DNA of 64,000 bases from Streptomyces sp. TRM49041 (GTDB lineage: Bacteria > Actinomycetota > Actinomycetes > Streptomycetales > Streptomycetaceae). Location: NCBI RefSeq assembly GCF_008271805.1, contig NZ_VSRY01000065.1, forward strand, positions 1 to 64,000, read 5' to 3'. The notes beneath the pieces are model-generated. The model did no database searches, was not told where the DNA came from, and worked only from the letters and a program-made list of their open reading frames with translations. Numbering within the stretch: position 1 is the stretch's first letter; every line of letters begins with the position of its first letter. Below are positions 1 to 7,750 of this stretch, one piece after another. The position numbers and the translations under genes are program-made.

Positions 1-236
1 GGTCGGCGGGCCCGCGCCGGTACCGTTCCGGCGCGCGGGGCGCGCCGGGGCGGCGGGCTCAGCGGCGCCCGCCCGGTCAGCTGCGCCAGGGCCGCCGTCA
101 CCTCGGTGAACTCAGCCAAGTGCCGCGCGCACGGACCGCACCGCGCGACATGCTCCGCGCAGCACAGTGCGTCGTACGGCTCCAGCACGCCCAGCGCGTA
201 GGCGCCCACAGCGTCGTGCCGCTCCGCCGGTGCCAT
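1..236 (-). CDS. Zinc-finger anti-sigma factor (zf-HC2), partial at left edge
   Basis: The reading frame starts at an ATG whose complement lies at 234-236 and stays open to base 1, so only the first 78 residues are visible. It begins MAPAERHDAVGAYALGVLEP and carries the H-x3-C-x2-C zinc motif (HVARCGPC) at about residues 29-36, with C25-C26 just before it. Such ZAS-type domains bind and inhibit ECF sigma factors, often in response to redox change. A transmembrane segment, if present, would lie beyond the window. No sigma gene is adjacent on the visible side; its partner is probably to the left. It diverges from the LytTR gene with a gap of about 100 bases. Confidence 0.8.
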   Translation of the reverse strand, partial: MAPAERHDAVGAYALGVLEPYDALCCAEHVARCGPCARHLAEFTEVTAALAQLTGRAPLSPPPRRAPRAGTVPARARR

Positions 237-340
237 CGGTCGTTTCCCTCGCTCCCGTAATCGCCCCCTCGCCCCCTCCTCCGACCCGTACGTACCGTGA
301 CCGCTTCTCGCTCAAAGGGCGCCCGCCTACACTCCGCACC

Positions 341-1084
341 ATGCTGCGCGTACTGGCCGTCGACGACGAAGAGCCCGCCCTGGAGGAGCTGCTCTACCTG
401 CTGCGCTCCGACCGTCGCGTCCGCAGCGCGGAGGGGGCCACCGACGCGACGGAGGCGCTGCGCCGCATCGGCCGCGCCCTGGAGGCGGGCCCCGACGGCG
501 AGGACGCCATCGACGTCGTCTTCCTGGACATCCACATGGCGGGGCTGACCGGGCTGGACGTCGCCCGGCTGCTGGCCGGGTTCGCCAAGCCGCCGCTCGT
601 CGTGTTCGTCACCGCCCACGAGGGCTTCGCCGTGCAGGCGTTCGACCTGAAGGCGGTCGACTACGTCCTCAAGCCCGTCCGCAAGGAGCGCCTCGCGGAG
701 GCGGTCGGCCGGGTCAGCGACCTGGCCGAGCCCGCGCCCGCCGGCACGGTCGCCGAGCAGATCCCCGTCGAGCTCGGCGGCGTCACCCGGTTCGTGCCGG
801 TCGACGACATCGCGTACGTCGAGGCGCAGGGCGACTACGCGCGCCTGCACACCGACGGGGGCAGCCACCTCGTCCGTATCCCGTTGTCCACGCTGGAGGA
901 GCGGTGGGCGGCGCGCGGCTTCGTACGGATCCACCGCCGCCACCTCGTCGCACTCGGCCGCATCGACGAACTCCGGCTGGACGGCGGCGCCACCACCGTC
1001 CGGGTCGGCAGCGCCGAACTGTCCGTCAGCCGCCGCCACGCCCGCCAACTGCGCGAGCTGCTCATGCGGAACGTCGGAAGCTGA
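341..1084 (+). CDS. LytTR-family response regulator
   Basis: A 247-residue two-component regulator. Residues 1-120 form a receiver domain with acidic DDEEPALEE near the start, the phospho-acceptor aspartate in VVFLDIHM, and the later VTAHEG and KPV (lysine) signatures. Residues about 145-245 form a LytTR DNA-binding domain (VDDIAYVEAQGDYARLHT, then FVRIHRRHLVAL). The ATG at 341 was preferred to in-frame upstream starts because it opens directly into the receiver fold. The cognate kinase is very likely the LytS-like protein at 3766-4971; a symporter sits between them. That layout resembles LytS/LytR pairs that sense a carboxylate and control its transporter. The ligand is inferred, not seen. 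Confidence 0.9.
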   Translation: MLRVLAVDDEEPALEELLYLLRSDRRVRSAEGATDATEALRRIGRALEAGPDGEDAIDVVFLDIHMAGLTGLDVARLLAGFAKPPLVVFVTAHEGFAVQAFDLKAVDYVLKPVRKERLAEAVGRVSDLAEPAPAGTVAEQIPVELGGVTRFVPVDDIAYVEAQGDYARLHTDGGSHLVRIPLSTLEERWAARGFVRIHRRHLVALGRIDELRLDGGATTVRVGSAELSVSRRHARQLRELLMRNVGS

Positions 1085-1329
1085 CCGTTCGACGCGCTGG
1101 AGCGTGAGCCGCGCACCCTGCGCGCCCTTTCCGGGCCTGGCCGAGCCGGCCCGGAGGAGGTCGCCGCACCGCCGGGCGCTGGGCCGACGTCCTGCACGAG
1201 ATCCGCGAGGCCGCCCACGGCCTCGTCGGGCCGCGCACCGCGGCCGCCCCGGAGCCGGCGTTCCGCATGGCCGAGGAGTCGTACGTCGAGCTGGAGATCG
1301 CGCTGAGCGGCGCCCCGCGCACGGAGTGA
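1085..1329 (+). pseudogene. Decayed coding remnant between regulator and symporter genes
   Basis: The gap between the LytTR stop and the DUF485 gene (370 bases) holds coding-like sequence in two frames and no intact gene. After the LytTR stop the same frame reads FDALEREPRTLRALSGPG, and then another frame continues RWADVLHEIREAAHGLVG and later AEESYVELEIALSG to a TGA at 1327-1329. Neither part has a usable start codon in its frame (a TGA precedes the second). The simplest reading is one small gene broken by a frameshift; a sequencing error is also possible. I do not recognise the family. Bases 1330-1454 show nothing further. Confidence 0.35.
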
Positions 1330-1454
1330 GCCACCCCCCGCACCATCGGCGAGCCACCCCTATCACCAGGACGACAATCGGCCTATCTCTGGGCGGGGTA
1401 TCTGCGTAAACTCCACCACCCGAGCCACCAGAGCCCCCTCACCACCGGACACCG

Positions 1455-1853
1455 ATGTCTCCCGAGCCGCCGCCCACGCGCCGCCCCCGGCGCCAGACCG
1501 TCACCGGAGTGCCACGCTCCGGCCGCCGGCCGCCGGGCCACGCGCCCGCCCGCTCGGAGATCAGCGAGCAGACCACCCTCGGCCACACCTACGTCCGGTC
1601 ACTGATGCGCAGCCAACTGCGCGCCGCGCTCTCCGCGCTCGCCACCCTCGCTCTGCTCGTCGGCTCCCTGCCGCTGCTCCTCACCCTGCCCGGGGCGCTC
1701 GCCCCGGACGGCCCGGCCCTGTCGCCGGAGCCGTTCGTCTGGGCCGCCCTCGGCGTCGCCGTCCACCCCGTCATGTGGCTCATCGCCCGCTGGTACGTAC
1801 GCCGGGCCGAGCGCAACGAGCGCGAATTCACCGGCCTCGTCGAAGGCAGGTGA
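1455..1853 (+). CDS. DUF485-like small membrane protein, symporter partner
   Basis: A 132-residue protein with a basic, proline/arginine-rich N-terminal tail (about 50 residues) followed by two hydrophobic helices (about 60-80 and 95-115) and a charged C-terminus (WYVRRAERNEREF). Small DUF485-type proteins habitually precede acetate/pyruvate-type sodium:solute symporters (as YjcH precedes ActP), and this gene ends 9 bases before the symporter start, so it is most likely co-transcribed and membrane-located with it. The segment SEISEQTTLGHTYVRSLMR looks conserved, so the long start at 1455 is kept; an internal ATG at 1605 is the alternative. Confidence 0.75.
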   Translation: MSPEPPPTRRPRRQTVTGVPRSGRRPPGHAPARSEISEQTTLGHTYVRSLMRSQLRAALSALATLALLVGSLPLLLTLPGALAPDGPALSPEPFVWAALGVAVHPVMWLIARWYVRRAERNEREFTGLVEGR

Positions 1854-1862
1854 GCCACGCCG

Positions 1863-3599
1863 GTGAACCAGACCTACGCGGTGGCGGCGGTCACCGTCGT
1901 CGTCCTCGCCACCGTCCTCATCGGCTCCCTCGGCCTGCGCATCTCCCGCACGACCTCCGACTTCTACGTCGCCTCACGCACGGTCAAGCCCGCCCTCAAC
2001 GCCGCCGCGATCAGCGGCGAGTACCTCTCCGCCGCCTCCTTCCTCGGCATCGCGGGCCTCGTCCTCCTCCAGGGCCCCGACATGCTCTGGTATCCCGTCG
2101 GCTACACCGCCGGATACCTCGTCCTCCTGGTCCTCGTCGCGGCCCCGCTGCGCCGCTCCGGCGCGTACACCCTCTCCGACTTCGCCGAGGCCCGCCTGGA
2201 GTCGCAGCAGGTCCGCCGCCTCGCCAGCCTCCTCGTCGTCGGCATCGGCTGGCTCTACCTGCTGCCCCAGCTCCAGGGCGCCGGGCTCACCCTGGAGATC
2301 CTCACCGGCGCCCCCGGCTGGGTCGGCGGCCTCCTCGTCGCCCTCGTCGTGACCGGGGCCGTCGCCGCGGGCGGCATGCGCAGCATCACCTTCGTCCAGG
2401 CGTTCCAGTACTGGCTCAAGCTGACCGCGCTGCTGGTCCCCGCCCTGTTCCTGGTCACCGCCTGGCTCGCGGACGACGCGCCGCGGGCCCGGTTCGACGC
2501 GCCCGCCCTCTTCCGCGAGCACACCGCCGTACGCGTCGACGACACGGTCCGCGTAGCGATCGACGCACCGCTGACCCTGACGGTCTCCGGCCGCGTCGAC
2601 GCGACCGCGTACGACGGGGATCGGGTGACACTCGGCGAGGGCCTCCACCGCGTCGAGGCCGGCACGACCCTCGGCTTCCCGCCCGGCGCCCATGTGCCGG
2701 AGCGCGCCGCCGAGGCCGGCGACCCGCTCGGCTGGTCCCGCTCCCTGGCGGGCGGCCACGACGGACACCGGCTGTACGCCACGTACGGGCTGATCCTCGC
2801 GACGTTCCTCGGCACCATGGGGCTGCCGCACGTCGCCGTACGCTTCTACACCAGCCCCAACGGCCGCGCCGCTCGCCGCACCACGCTCGTCGTCCTCGGC
2901 CTGGTCGGCGCGTTCTACCTGCTGCCTCCCGTGTACGGCGCGCTCGGGCGGATCTACGCCCCCGAACTGGCCCTGACCGGCGCCTCCGACGCGGCCGTGC
3001 TCGTCCTCCCGGACCGGGTCGTGGGCGGGCTCGCCGGCGAGCTGCTGGGTGCGCTGCTGGCGGGCGGCGCGTTCGCCGCGTTCCTGTCGACGGCGTCCGG
3101 GCTGACCATGTCGGTCGCCGGCGTGCTCACGCAGGACGTGCTGCCCTCGCGTGGGGTGCGCCACTTCCGGCTGGCCACCCCGATCGCCATGGCCGTGCCG
3201 CTGGCGCTGAGCGTCGTGGCCACGAAGGTGCCGGTAGCGGACGCGGTGGGGCTGGCGTTCGCGGTGTCGGCGTCGTCGTTCTGCCCGCTGCTCGTACTGG
3301 GCATCTGGTGGCGCGGGCTCACCCCGCCGGGCGCCGTCGCGGGGCTCCTCACGGGCGGGGGCGCCGCGCTCACGGCCGTCATGGCCACCCGGGCGGGGCT
3401 CGCCCCCGACGGCTGGCCGCACACCCTCATGGCGTGGCCCGCCGTGTGGTCGGTGCCGCTCGCCTTCCTCACCATGATCGTCGTCTCCCTGGCCACCCGC
3501 CGCCACATCCCACCCGGCACCCCGGCCATCCTCGCCCGCCTGCACCTTCCCGAAGACCTGATGACCACCCGCCTCCACCCGGAAGGAGCCGAACGATGA
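1863..3599 (+). CDS. Sodium:solute symporter family protein (cation/acetate-type)
   Basis: A 578-residue SSS-family permease with about 13 hydrophobic helices. Family landmarks visible are DFYVASRTVKPALNAAAISG near residues 32-51 (typical of the ActP/MctC group), LGIAGLVLLQGPDMLWYPVGY, and the conserved AAFLSTASGLTMSVAG segment at about 400. A roughly 100-residue insertion (about 215-315) contains a hydrophilic stretch with a predicted external beta-like region, as in actinobacterial ActP homologues. GTG start nine bases after the DUF485 stop. Flanking LytTR and LytS-like genes suggest import of a short-chain carboxylate (acetate, pyruvate or similar) under their control; the substrate is inference. 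Confidence 0.88.
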   Translation: MNQTYAVAAVTVVVLATVLIGSLGLRISRTTSDFYVASRTVKPALNAAAISGEYLSAASFLGIAGLVLLQGPDMLWYPVGYTAGYLVLLVLVAAPLRRSGAYTLSDFAEARLESQQVRRLASLLVVGIGWLYLLPQLQGAGLTLEILTGAPGWVGGLLVALVVTGAVAAGGMRSITFVQAFQYWLKLTALLVPALFLVTAWLADDAPRARFDAPALFREHTAVRVDDTVRVAIDAPLTLTVSGRVDATAYDGDRVTLGEGLHRVEAGTTLGFPPGAHVPERAAEAGDPLGWSRSLAGGHDGHRLYATYGLILATFLGTMGLPHVAVRFYTSPNGRAARRTTLVVLGLVGAFYLLPPVYGALGRIYAPELALTGASDAAVLVLPDRVVGGLAGELLGALLAGGAFAAFLSTASGLTMSVAGVLTQDVLPSRGVRHFRLATPIAMAVPLALSVVATKVPVADAVGLAFAVSASSFCPLLVLGIWWRGLTPPGAVAGLLTGGGAALTAVMATRAGLAPDGWPHTLMAWPAVWSVPLAFLTMIVVSLATRRHIPPGTPAILARLHLPEDLMTTRLHPEGAER

Positions 3600-3765
3600 G
3601 GCCCCGCAGGAGGAGGCCGGGCCCGCTCAGGCCGGGTACGGCGACGAAGCCCGCGGTGGCACCCGGCGCGGTGCCGTGGCACGGCGGGACGGCGGTCGGC
3701 GGGGTGCGGGCCGGTGCGACGGTGCCCGGTACCGCATCGCCCGGCGCGTGGGGCGGGGGGCCGTG

Positions 3766-4971
3766 GTGAGTGGGACGCTGCTGGCCGCGCTGGCCGCTAC
3801 CGGGACGTTGTTGCTCGCCGCCGGGTTCGCGCTCGGGCGGCTGGCCGGGCGGCGCGGCGGGCGCGACGGGCTCGACTTCGGGACGCCCGTCGAGCGGGCG
3901 ACGTTCCACACGCTGCACACCGCGTCCCTCGCCGCCCCGCCCCTGCGCGCGGGGCTCACCGAGGAGACCGCCCGGAAGGCCGCCCGCAGGCTGCGCCCCC
4001 TCCTCGGTACCGAGGCGCTCGCGCTCACCGACCGGACGGCCGTGCTCGCCTGGGACGGGCCGGGCGGCGCCCACCACACCGAGCAGGTCATGGAGCGGGT
4101 CGCCGAGGTCCTCGACTCCGGCCGGGGGCAGAGCGTACGGGCCGAGTGCGCCGCCCCCGGCTGCCCCCTGCGCTGGGCCGTCATCGCCCCGCTGACCGGC
4201 GAGGAGGGCGTCCTCGGCGCGCTCGTCGCCCACGGGTCCCACGAGTCGGCCGTCCTCGTGCGCGCCGCGACCGAGGTGGCCCGCTGGGTCTCCGTACAGC
4301 TGGAGCTGGCCGAGCTGGACCGGTCCCGCACCCGCCTCATCGAGGCGGAGATCCGCGCTCTGCGCGCCCAGATCTCGCCGCACTTCATCTACAACTCGCT
4401 CGCCGCGATCGCCTCGTTCGTCCGCACCGACCCGGAGCGGGCCCGTGAGCTCCTCCTCGAGTTCGCCGACTTCACGCGCTACTCGTTCCGCAGGCACGGC
4501 GACTTCGCGCAGCTCGCCGACGAACTGCGCTCCATCGAGCAGTATCTGGCCCTCGCAGGGGCCCGCTTCGGCGACCGGCTGCAGGTGACGCTGCAGATCG
4601 CGCCGGAGGTGCTGCCGGTCACGCTGCCGTTCCTGTGCCTCCAGCCACTGGTCGAGAACGCCGTCAAACATGGTCTGGAGGACTCCCGGAAGACCTGCCG
4701 CATCACCATCGCCGCCCAGGACGCGGGCGCCGAGGCGGTCGTCACCATCGAGGACGACGGCGTCGGCATGGACCCGGACGCCCTGCGCTCCGTACTCGCG
4801 GGTGAGCGCCCCCGTTCCTCCGGCATCGGGCTGCCCAACGTCGACGAACGGCTGCGCCAGGTGTACGGCGACGACTACGGCCTGGTCGTCGAGACGGGCG
4901 TCGACGCGGGTATGAAGGTCACCGTCCGCGTCCCCAAGTACCGCGCGGGCGTTCACCGCGACACTCCCTAG
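3766..4971 (+). CDS. LytS-like sensor histidine kinase
   Basis: About 401 residues. One N-terminal hydrophobic helix (LLAALAATGTLLLAAGFALG), a GAF-like central region (about 60-190), a His_kinase domain with the phospho-acceptor histidine in RAQISPHFIYNSL, and a HATPase_c domain with the N-box LVENAVKHG, then DDGVGMD and SSGIGLPNVDERL. This is the HPK8/LytS architecture. The first plausible start is a tandem GTG at 3763/3766 just behind a G-rich stretch; a longer reading from 3676 adds a low-complexity Arg/Gly leader and is less likely. Partner of the LytTR regulator at 341-1084; the pair brackets the symporter gene. It converges on the ligase gene with only 19 bases between stops. Confidence 0.88.
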   Translation: MSGTLLAALAATGTLLLAAGFALGRLAGRRGGRDGLDFGTPVERATFHTLHTASLAAPPLRAGLTEETARKAARRLRPLLGTEALALTDRTAVLAWDGPGGAHHTEQVMERVAEVLDSGRGQSVRAECAAPGCPLRWAVIAPLTGEEGVLGALVAHGSHESAVLVRAATEVARWVSVQLELAELDRSRTRLIEAEIRALRAQISPHFIYNSLAAIASFVRTDPERARELLLEFADFTRYSFRRHGDFAQLADELRSIEQYLALAGARFGDRLQVTLQIAPEVLPVTLPFLCLQPLVENAVKHGLEDSRKTCRITIAAQDAGAEAVVTIEDDGVGMDPDALRSVLAGERPRSSGIGLPNVDERLRQVYGDDYGLVVETGVDAGMKVTVRVPKYRAGVHRDTP

Positions 4972-4990
4972 CACCGCGCGGGCAACGGCG

Positions 4991-6088
4991 CTACAGCGTC
5001 GTCCAGGGCGTGTCGGGCGCGGCGCGGCGGCGCTGCCGGTCGGCGCCCGTGCCATGGGCGAGCACCCGGTCCGCCAGGGCCCGTACCTCCTCCTCGTCAC
5101 CGCTCGCCTCCAGCGCCGGCCGTACCCGGCCGAGCAGGGCGCGCACCGCCTCGGCAGCCGGGACGCGCGAGCCTGTCAGCGGGTGGACGGCCGGGCCGCG
5201 CAGCCCGTAGCGGGCCGCGGTCCACAGCGCGGCGCCCGCCACGTGGTCGGGCAGCCGGGGCGCCGGGCGGCCGGCGGCGACAGCGCCGAGGGCGGAGGCG
5301 ACCAGGGCGCGGGTGAGCCCGGCCTGGAGGACGGCCTCGTCCACGCTGGGTGCGACGTCGGCGACGCGGACCTCGACGGTCGGCAGATGGTTCGACGGGC
5401 GGGCGAACCAGTACGCGTTGGTGGCCCGGCCCGGCAGGACGCCCGTGCGGCGCAGCCCGGCGACCGTACGGTCGTAGTGCTCGGCGGACTCGAAGTAAGG
5501 CGGGATCTGGTGGGTCGGCCAGCGCGACAGCACGAGCGTGCGCCAGCTGGCGTGCCCGGTGTCCGCGCCCTGGTGGTAGGGGGAGTTGGCGGACAGCGCG
5601 AGCAGGACCGGTAACCAGGGCCGCAGATGGTTGAGCACCGCCACGGCCGACTGCCGGTCGGGCACCCCGATGTGCACATGGCAGCCGCAGGTCTCCGTCT
5701 CGTCCGTCAGCCGCCCGTACAGCCTGGCCATCTGCCGGTAGTGCGGTGTGGGCGTGACCTGCCGGGCGGGCGCGGCCATCGGCGCCGTACCGCTGGCGAG
5801 CGCGCGGACCCCGGCCTTGCGGGCCGCCTGGTCCAGCCGGGCCCGGGACGCGGCCAGTTCGGCGCGCAGGGCCGCCAGGTCGGTGCACACGGCGGTGGCC
5901 GTCTCGACCATGGTCGACAGCAGTTCGCGCTGGAACTCCCGCGCGGACTCCGGCGCGGATTCCCGCCCCGGCCCGCTCTCCGGCCGGTGCCTTCGGCGGT
6001 CGGCGTCCAGGACGTCGTCGCAGCCGCCCACCGGAACGCCGTCGACCGCGTCGACCAGGAGGAACTCCTCCTCGACGCCCATGGTCAC
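4991..6088 (-). CDS. Carboxylate-amine ligase of the GCS2/YbdK family
   Basis: About 365 residues with the family opening GVEEEFLLVDAVDG, followed by ELLSTMVETATAVC, GTAPMAAP, the metal/nucleotide-binding TCGCHVHIGVPD, and SANSPYHQGADTG with VEVRVAD. These ATP-grasp-like GCS2 enzymes join glutamate (or a related acid) to an amine; YbdK has weak glutamate-cysteine ligase activity, and the true substrate here is unknown. The GTG at 6088 (reading MTMGVEEEF) fits the family length; the ATG at 6082 also has a purine-rich site upstream. It is distinct from EgtA at 31776-33155, so the window has two GCS2-type ligases. It stands alone on this strand. Confidence 0.85.
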   Translation of the reverse strand: MTMGVEEEFLLVDAVDGVPVGGCDDVLDADRRRHRPESGPGRESAPESAREFQRELLSTMVETATAVCTDLAALRAELAASRARLDQAARKAGVRALASGTAPMAAPARQVTPTPHYRQMARLYGRLTDETETCGCHVHIGVPDRQSAVAVLNHLRPWLPVLLALSANSPYHQGADTGHASWRTLVLSRWPTHQIPPYFESAEHYDRTVAGLRRTGVLPGRATNAYWFARPSNHLPTVEVRVADVAPSVDEAVLQAGLTRALVASALGAVAAGRPAPRLPDHVAGAALWTAARYGLRGPAVHPLTGSRVPAAEAVRALLGRVRPALEASGDEEEVRALADRVLAHGTGADRQRRRAAPDTPWTTL

Positions 6089-6250
6089 CTCACGTCCCAC
6101 GGGCACTGCGACCATCAGGACCACCACCACTCCCGCCCCAGCCGTCCGGATACGCGCTCGGTGCGGCGCCGGCGGGTGCCGGCAGCCCCCCTCAGGATGA
6201 CCGGCACGATCGGTCGCGGCAACCGTACGATTCCGGCCCCGCGCGACGGT

Positions 6251-6273
6251 CCGTCGGCGGTACCCGCCGACGG
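6251..6273 (-). terminator. Hairpin downstream of the 6280-6888 gene
   Basis: Two perfect 10-base arms (CCGTCGGCGG and CCGCCGACGG) separated by three bases, beginning seven bases past the stop of the leftward hypothetical gene. No T-run, as is common for Streptomyces terminators. Confidence 0.6.
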
Positions 6274-6279
6274 GGCCGC

Positions 6280-6888
6280 TCAGTACAGGTGCAGCGTCAA
6301 GTGCCCGAGAGGAAGGCCCAGTTGCCAGGACGGCAGCCACACCTGCGCGGACTCGTCCACCACGATCGGGGCCGCGGGCGACGCCGGAAGCGCCCCCAGG
6401 TCCGTGGCCAGCAGCAGGGTCTCCTCCAGCAGCCGCAAGGTCTCCAGCGCCAGGGCCACGCCCGGTTCGCCGTCGCCGTCGCGGGCCCGCCGCGCGGTGA
6501 GCCGCTCCCGCACCCAGTCCTGCCAGGGGTGGTCGTGCGAGGTGCGGTCGAGCCATTCGTCGAGCTGTTCCTCGGGTACCGCGCCGTCGCTCAGATAGAT
6601 CGTCAGCGCGAGTGTCCGGCGGCCCGCCACGTACTCCAGCGAGCCGGTCTCCACCAGCCCGCCCGTCCGCAGCAGCTCATCGGCCAGGTACTCGGCACAC
6701 AGCCAGTCCATCGGGACGGCCAGGCCGCCCCCGCCGGTGCCGTTCGTGCTCTCGGGCCGCAACGTTCCCACCTTCTCCCGGACGTACTTCCGCGCGTAAC
6801 TCGGCCACGCACCCCTAGACGACGAGCCTCCACCGAAAGGCGGGGCCGGCGGCCGCTCTTTGCGCAACTTGACGGTGTGGTTTCGCAT
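6280..6888 (-). CDS. Conserved-looking hypothetical protein, unknown function
   Basis: 202 residues, not recognised. The N-terminal 45 residues are basic and glycine-rich (MRNHTVKLRKERPPAPPFGG); the rest is compact and acidic (DWLCAEYLADELLRTGG, LEYVAGRRTLALTIYLSDGA), with Leu-rich helices near the end and a C-terminal LGLPLGHLTLHLY. No signal peptide or membrane helix. The ATG at 6888 has a GGGAACGT site; an internal ATG at 6711 would remove the basic tail. It lies 51 bases downstream of the ECF sigma gene on the same strand, so it may be its co-transcribed partner, but it has no zinc-finger or membrane anchor typical of anti-sigma factors. Confidence 0.6.
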   Translation of the reverse strand: MRNHTVKLRKERPPAPPFGGGSSSRGAWPSYARKYVREKVGTLRPESTNGTGGGGLAVPMDWLCAEYLADELLRTGGLVETGSLEYVAGRRTLALTIYLSDGAVPEEQLDEWLDRTSHDHPWQDWVRERLTARRARDGDGEPGVALALETLRLLEETLLLATDLGALPASPAAPIVVDESAQVWLPSWQLGLPLGHLTLHLY

Positions 6889-6939
6889 ACGTTCCCGTCC
6901 GTGCCGTCACGCACGGGAAAAAACGCATCTGGAGGGACC

Positions 6940-7488
6940 TCAGAGACGGGCGGGCTCAGGCACCGGCGGGCGGCTGTACCCGGGCAGGCACCGGCCGAGG
7001 GCCCGCAGCGCGTAGTACGAGCGCGACTTCACCGTCCCGGCCGGTATACCCAGCTCCTGCGCCGCCTCGTTCACGGTCAGCCCGTCGAAGTAGATCCGCT
7101 CCAGCACGGCCCGGTGCGCGGGGCTCAGCTCCCGCACCGCGGCCCGCACGTCCAGTGCGGCGACCGCCGACTCCGTGGCGTCGGCCGGGTCGGGCGTGGA
7201 GGCGAGCACCCCGTCACCGATCTCCGTCGGGCGCGCCATCCGGGACCGCCGTGCGTCGATCGCCAGCCGCCGGCCGACCGTGAACAGCCACGGCCGCATC
7301 GACTCGTACGGACCCTCGAACGCCTCCGGGTGCTGCCAGGCCCGGACCAGGGTCTCCTGGAGAAGATCCTCGGCGCGCTGCTGGTCCCCGTACGTGAGAC
7401 CGAGCAGGAAGCTCAGCAGCGCCGCTCCGTGCTCCCGCTGGACCTCCGCCAAGGCGCGCTCGTCGGTGGTCGTCATGGCCGTCGTCAT
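6940..7488 (-). CDS. ECF-type RNA polymerase sigma factor
   Basis: 182 residues with the ECF layout: sigma region 2 (DQQRAEDLLQETLVRAWQHP then MRPWLFTVGRRLAIDARRSR) at about residues 20-95 and region 4 (LSPAHRAVLERIYFDGLTVN, ELGIPAGTVKSRSYYALRAL) at about 115-170. It directs polymerase to a small stress regulon. The resemblance is to the SigK/SigL-like group. The ATG at 7488 is taken; an in-frame ATG four codons on is possible. No zf-HC2 or RskA-like anti-sigma gene is adjacent; the only one visible is at the left edge, 6.7 kb away. Confidence 0.9.
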   Translation of the reverse strand: MTTAMTTTDERALAEVQREHGAALLSFLLGLTYGDQQRAEDLLQETLVRAWQHPEAFEGPYESMRPWLFTVGRRLAIDARRSRMARPTEIGDGVLASTPDPADATESAVAALDVRAAVRELSPAHRAVLERIYFDGLTVNEAAQELGIPAGTVKSRSYYALRALGRCLPGYSRPPVPEPARL

Positions 7489-7750
7489 CGTTCACATCCC
7501 TTCCCGCCGGCTCCAGGACCCTCGAGGCGTATCCGAACGCATTCGGGCCCTCCGGGACAGGCGACGCACCGAGGTGTGCGGCGAGCGGTCGCACCGAGCG
7601 GCGAATGGTGCGGCGAACGGTCGACCGAAGAGGATGACGCCAATTCGGTTAATTTGTCGTATTGTCTAGCTTTGATGATTGACTGGGGCGTATGCCCCCT
7701 GTGGATTCGGGAGGTCCCCTCAACCTGCCCCGACCCCAGGGAGCACCCCG

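Noticed and set aside
1775..3769. 664-residue Arg/Pro-rich frame over the symporter gene
   Set aside because: Shadow frame of the real symporter; no family motifs.
7685..7698. GGGGC-GTAT-GCCCC palindrome upstream of the CapA-like gene as an operator
   Set aside because: Short dyad, no known family consensus, and no regulator adjacent; left as a note in the CapA entry.
7640..7750. AT-rich stretch as a tRNA or small RNA gene
   Set aside because: No cloverleaf or strong stem could be drawn; more likely a promoter.
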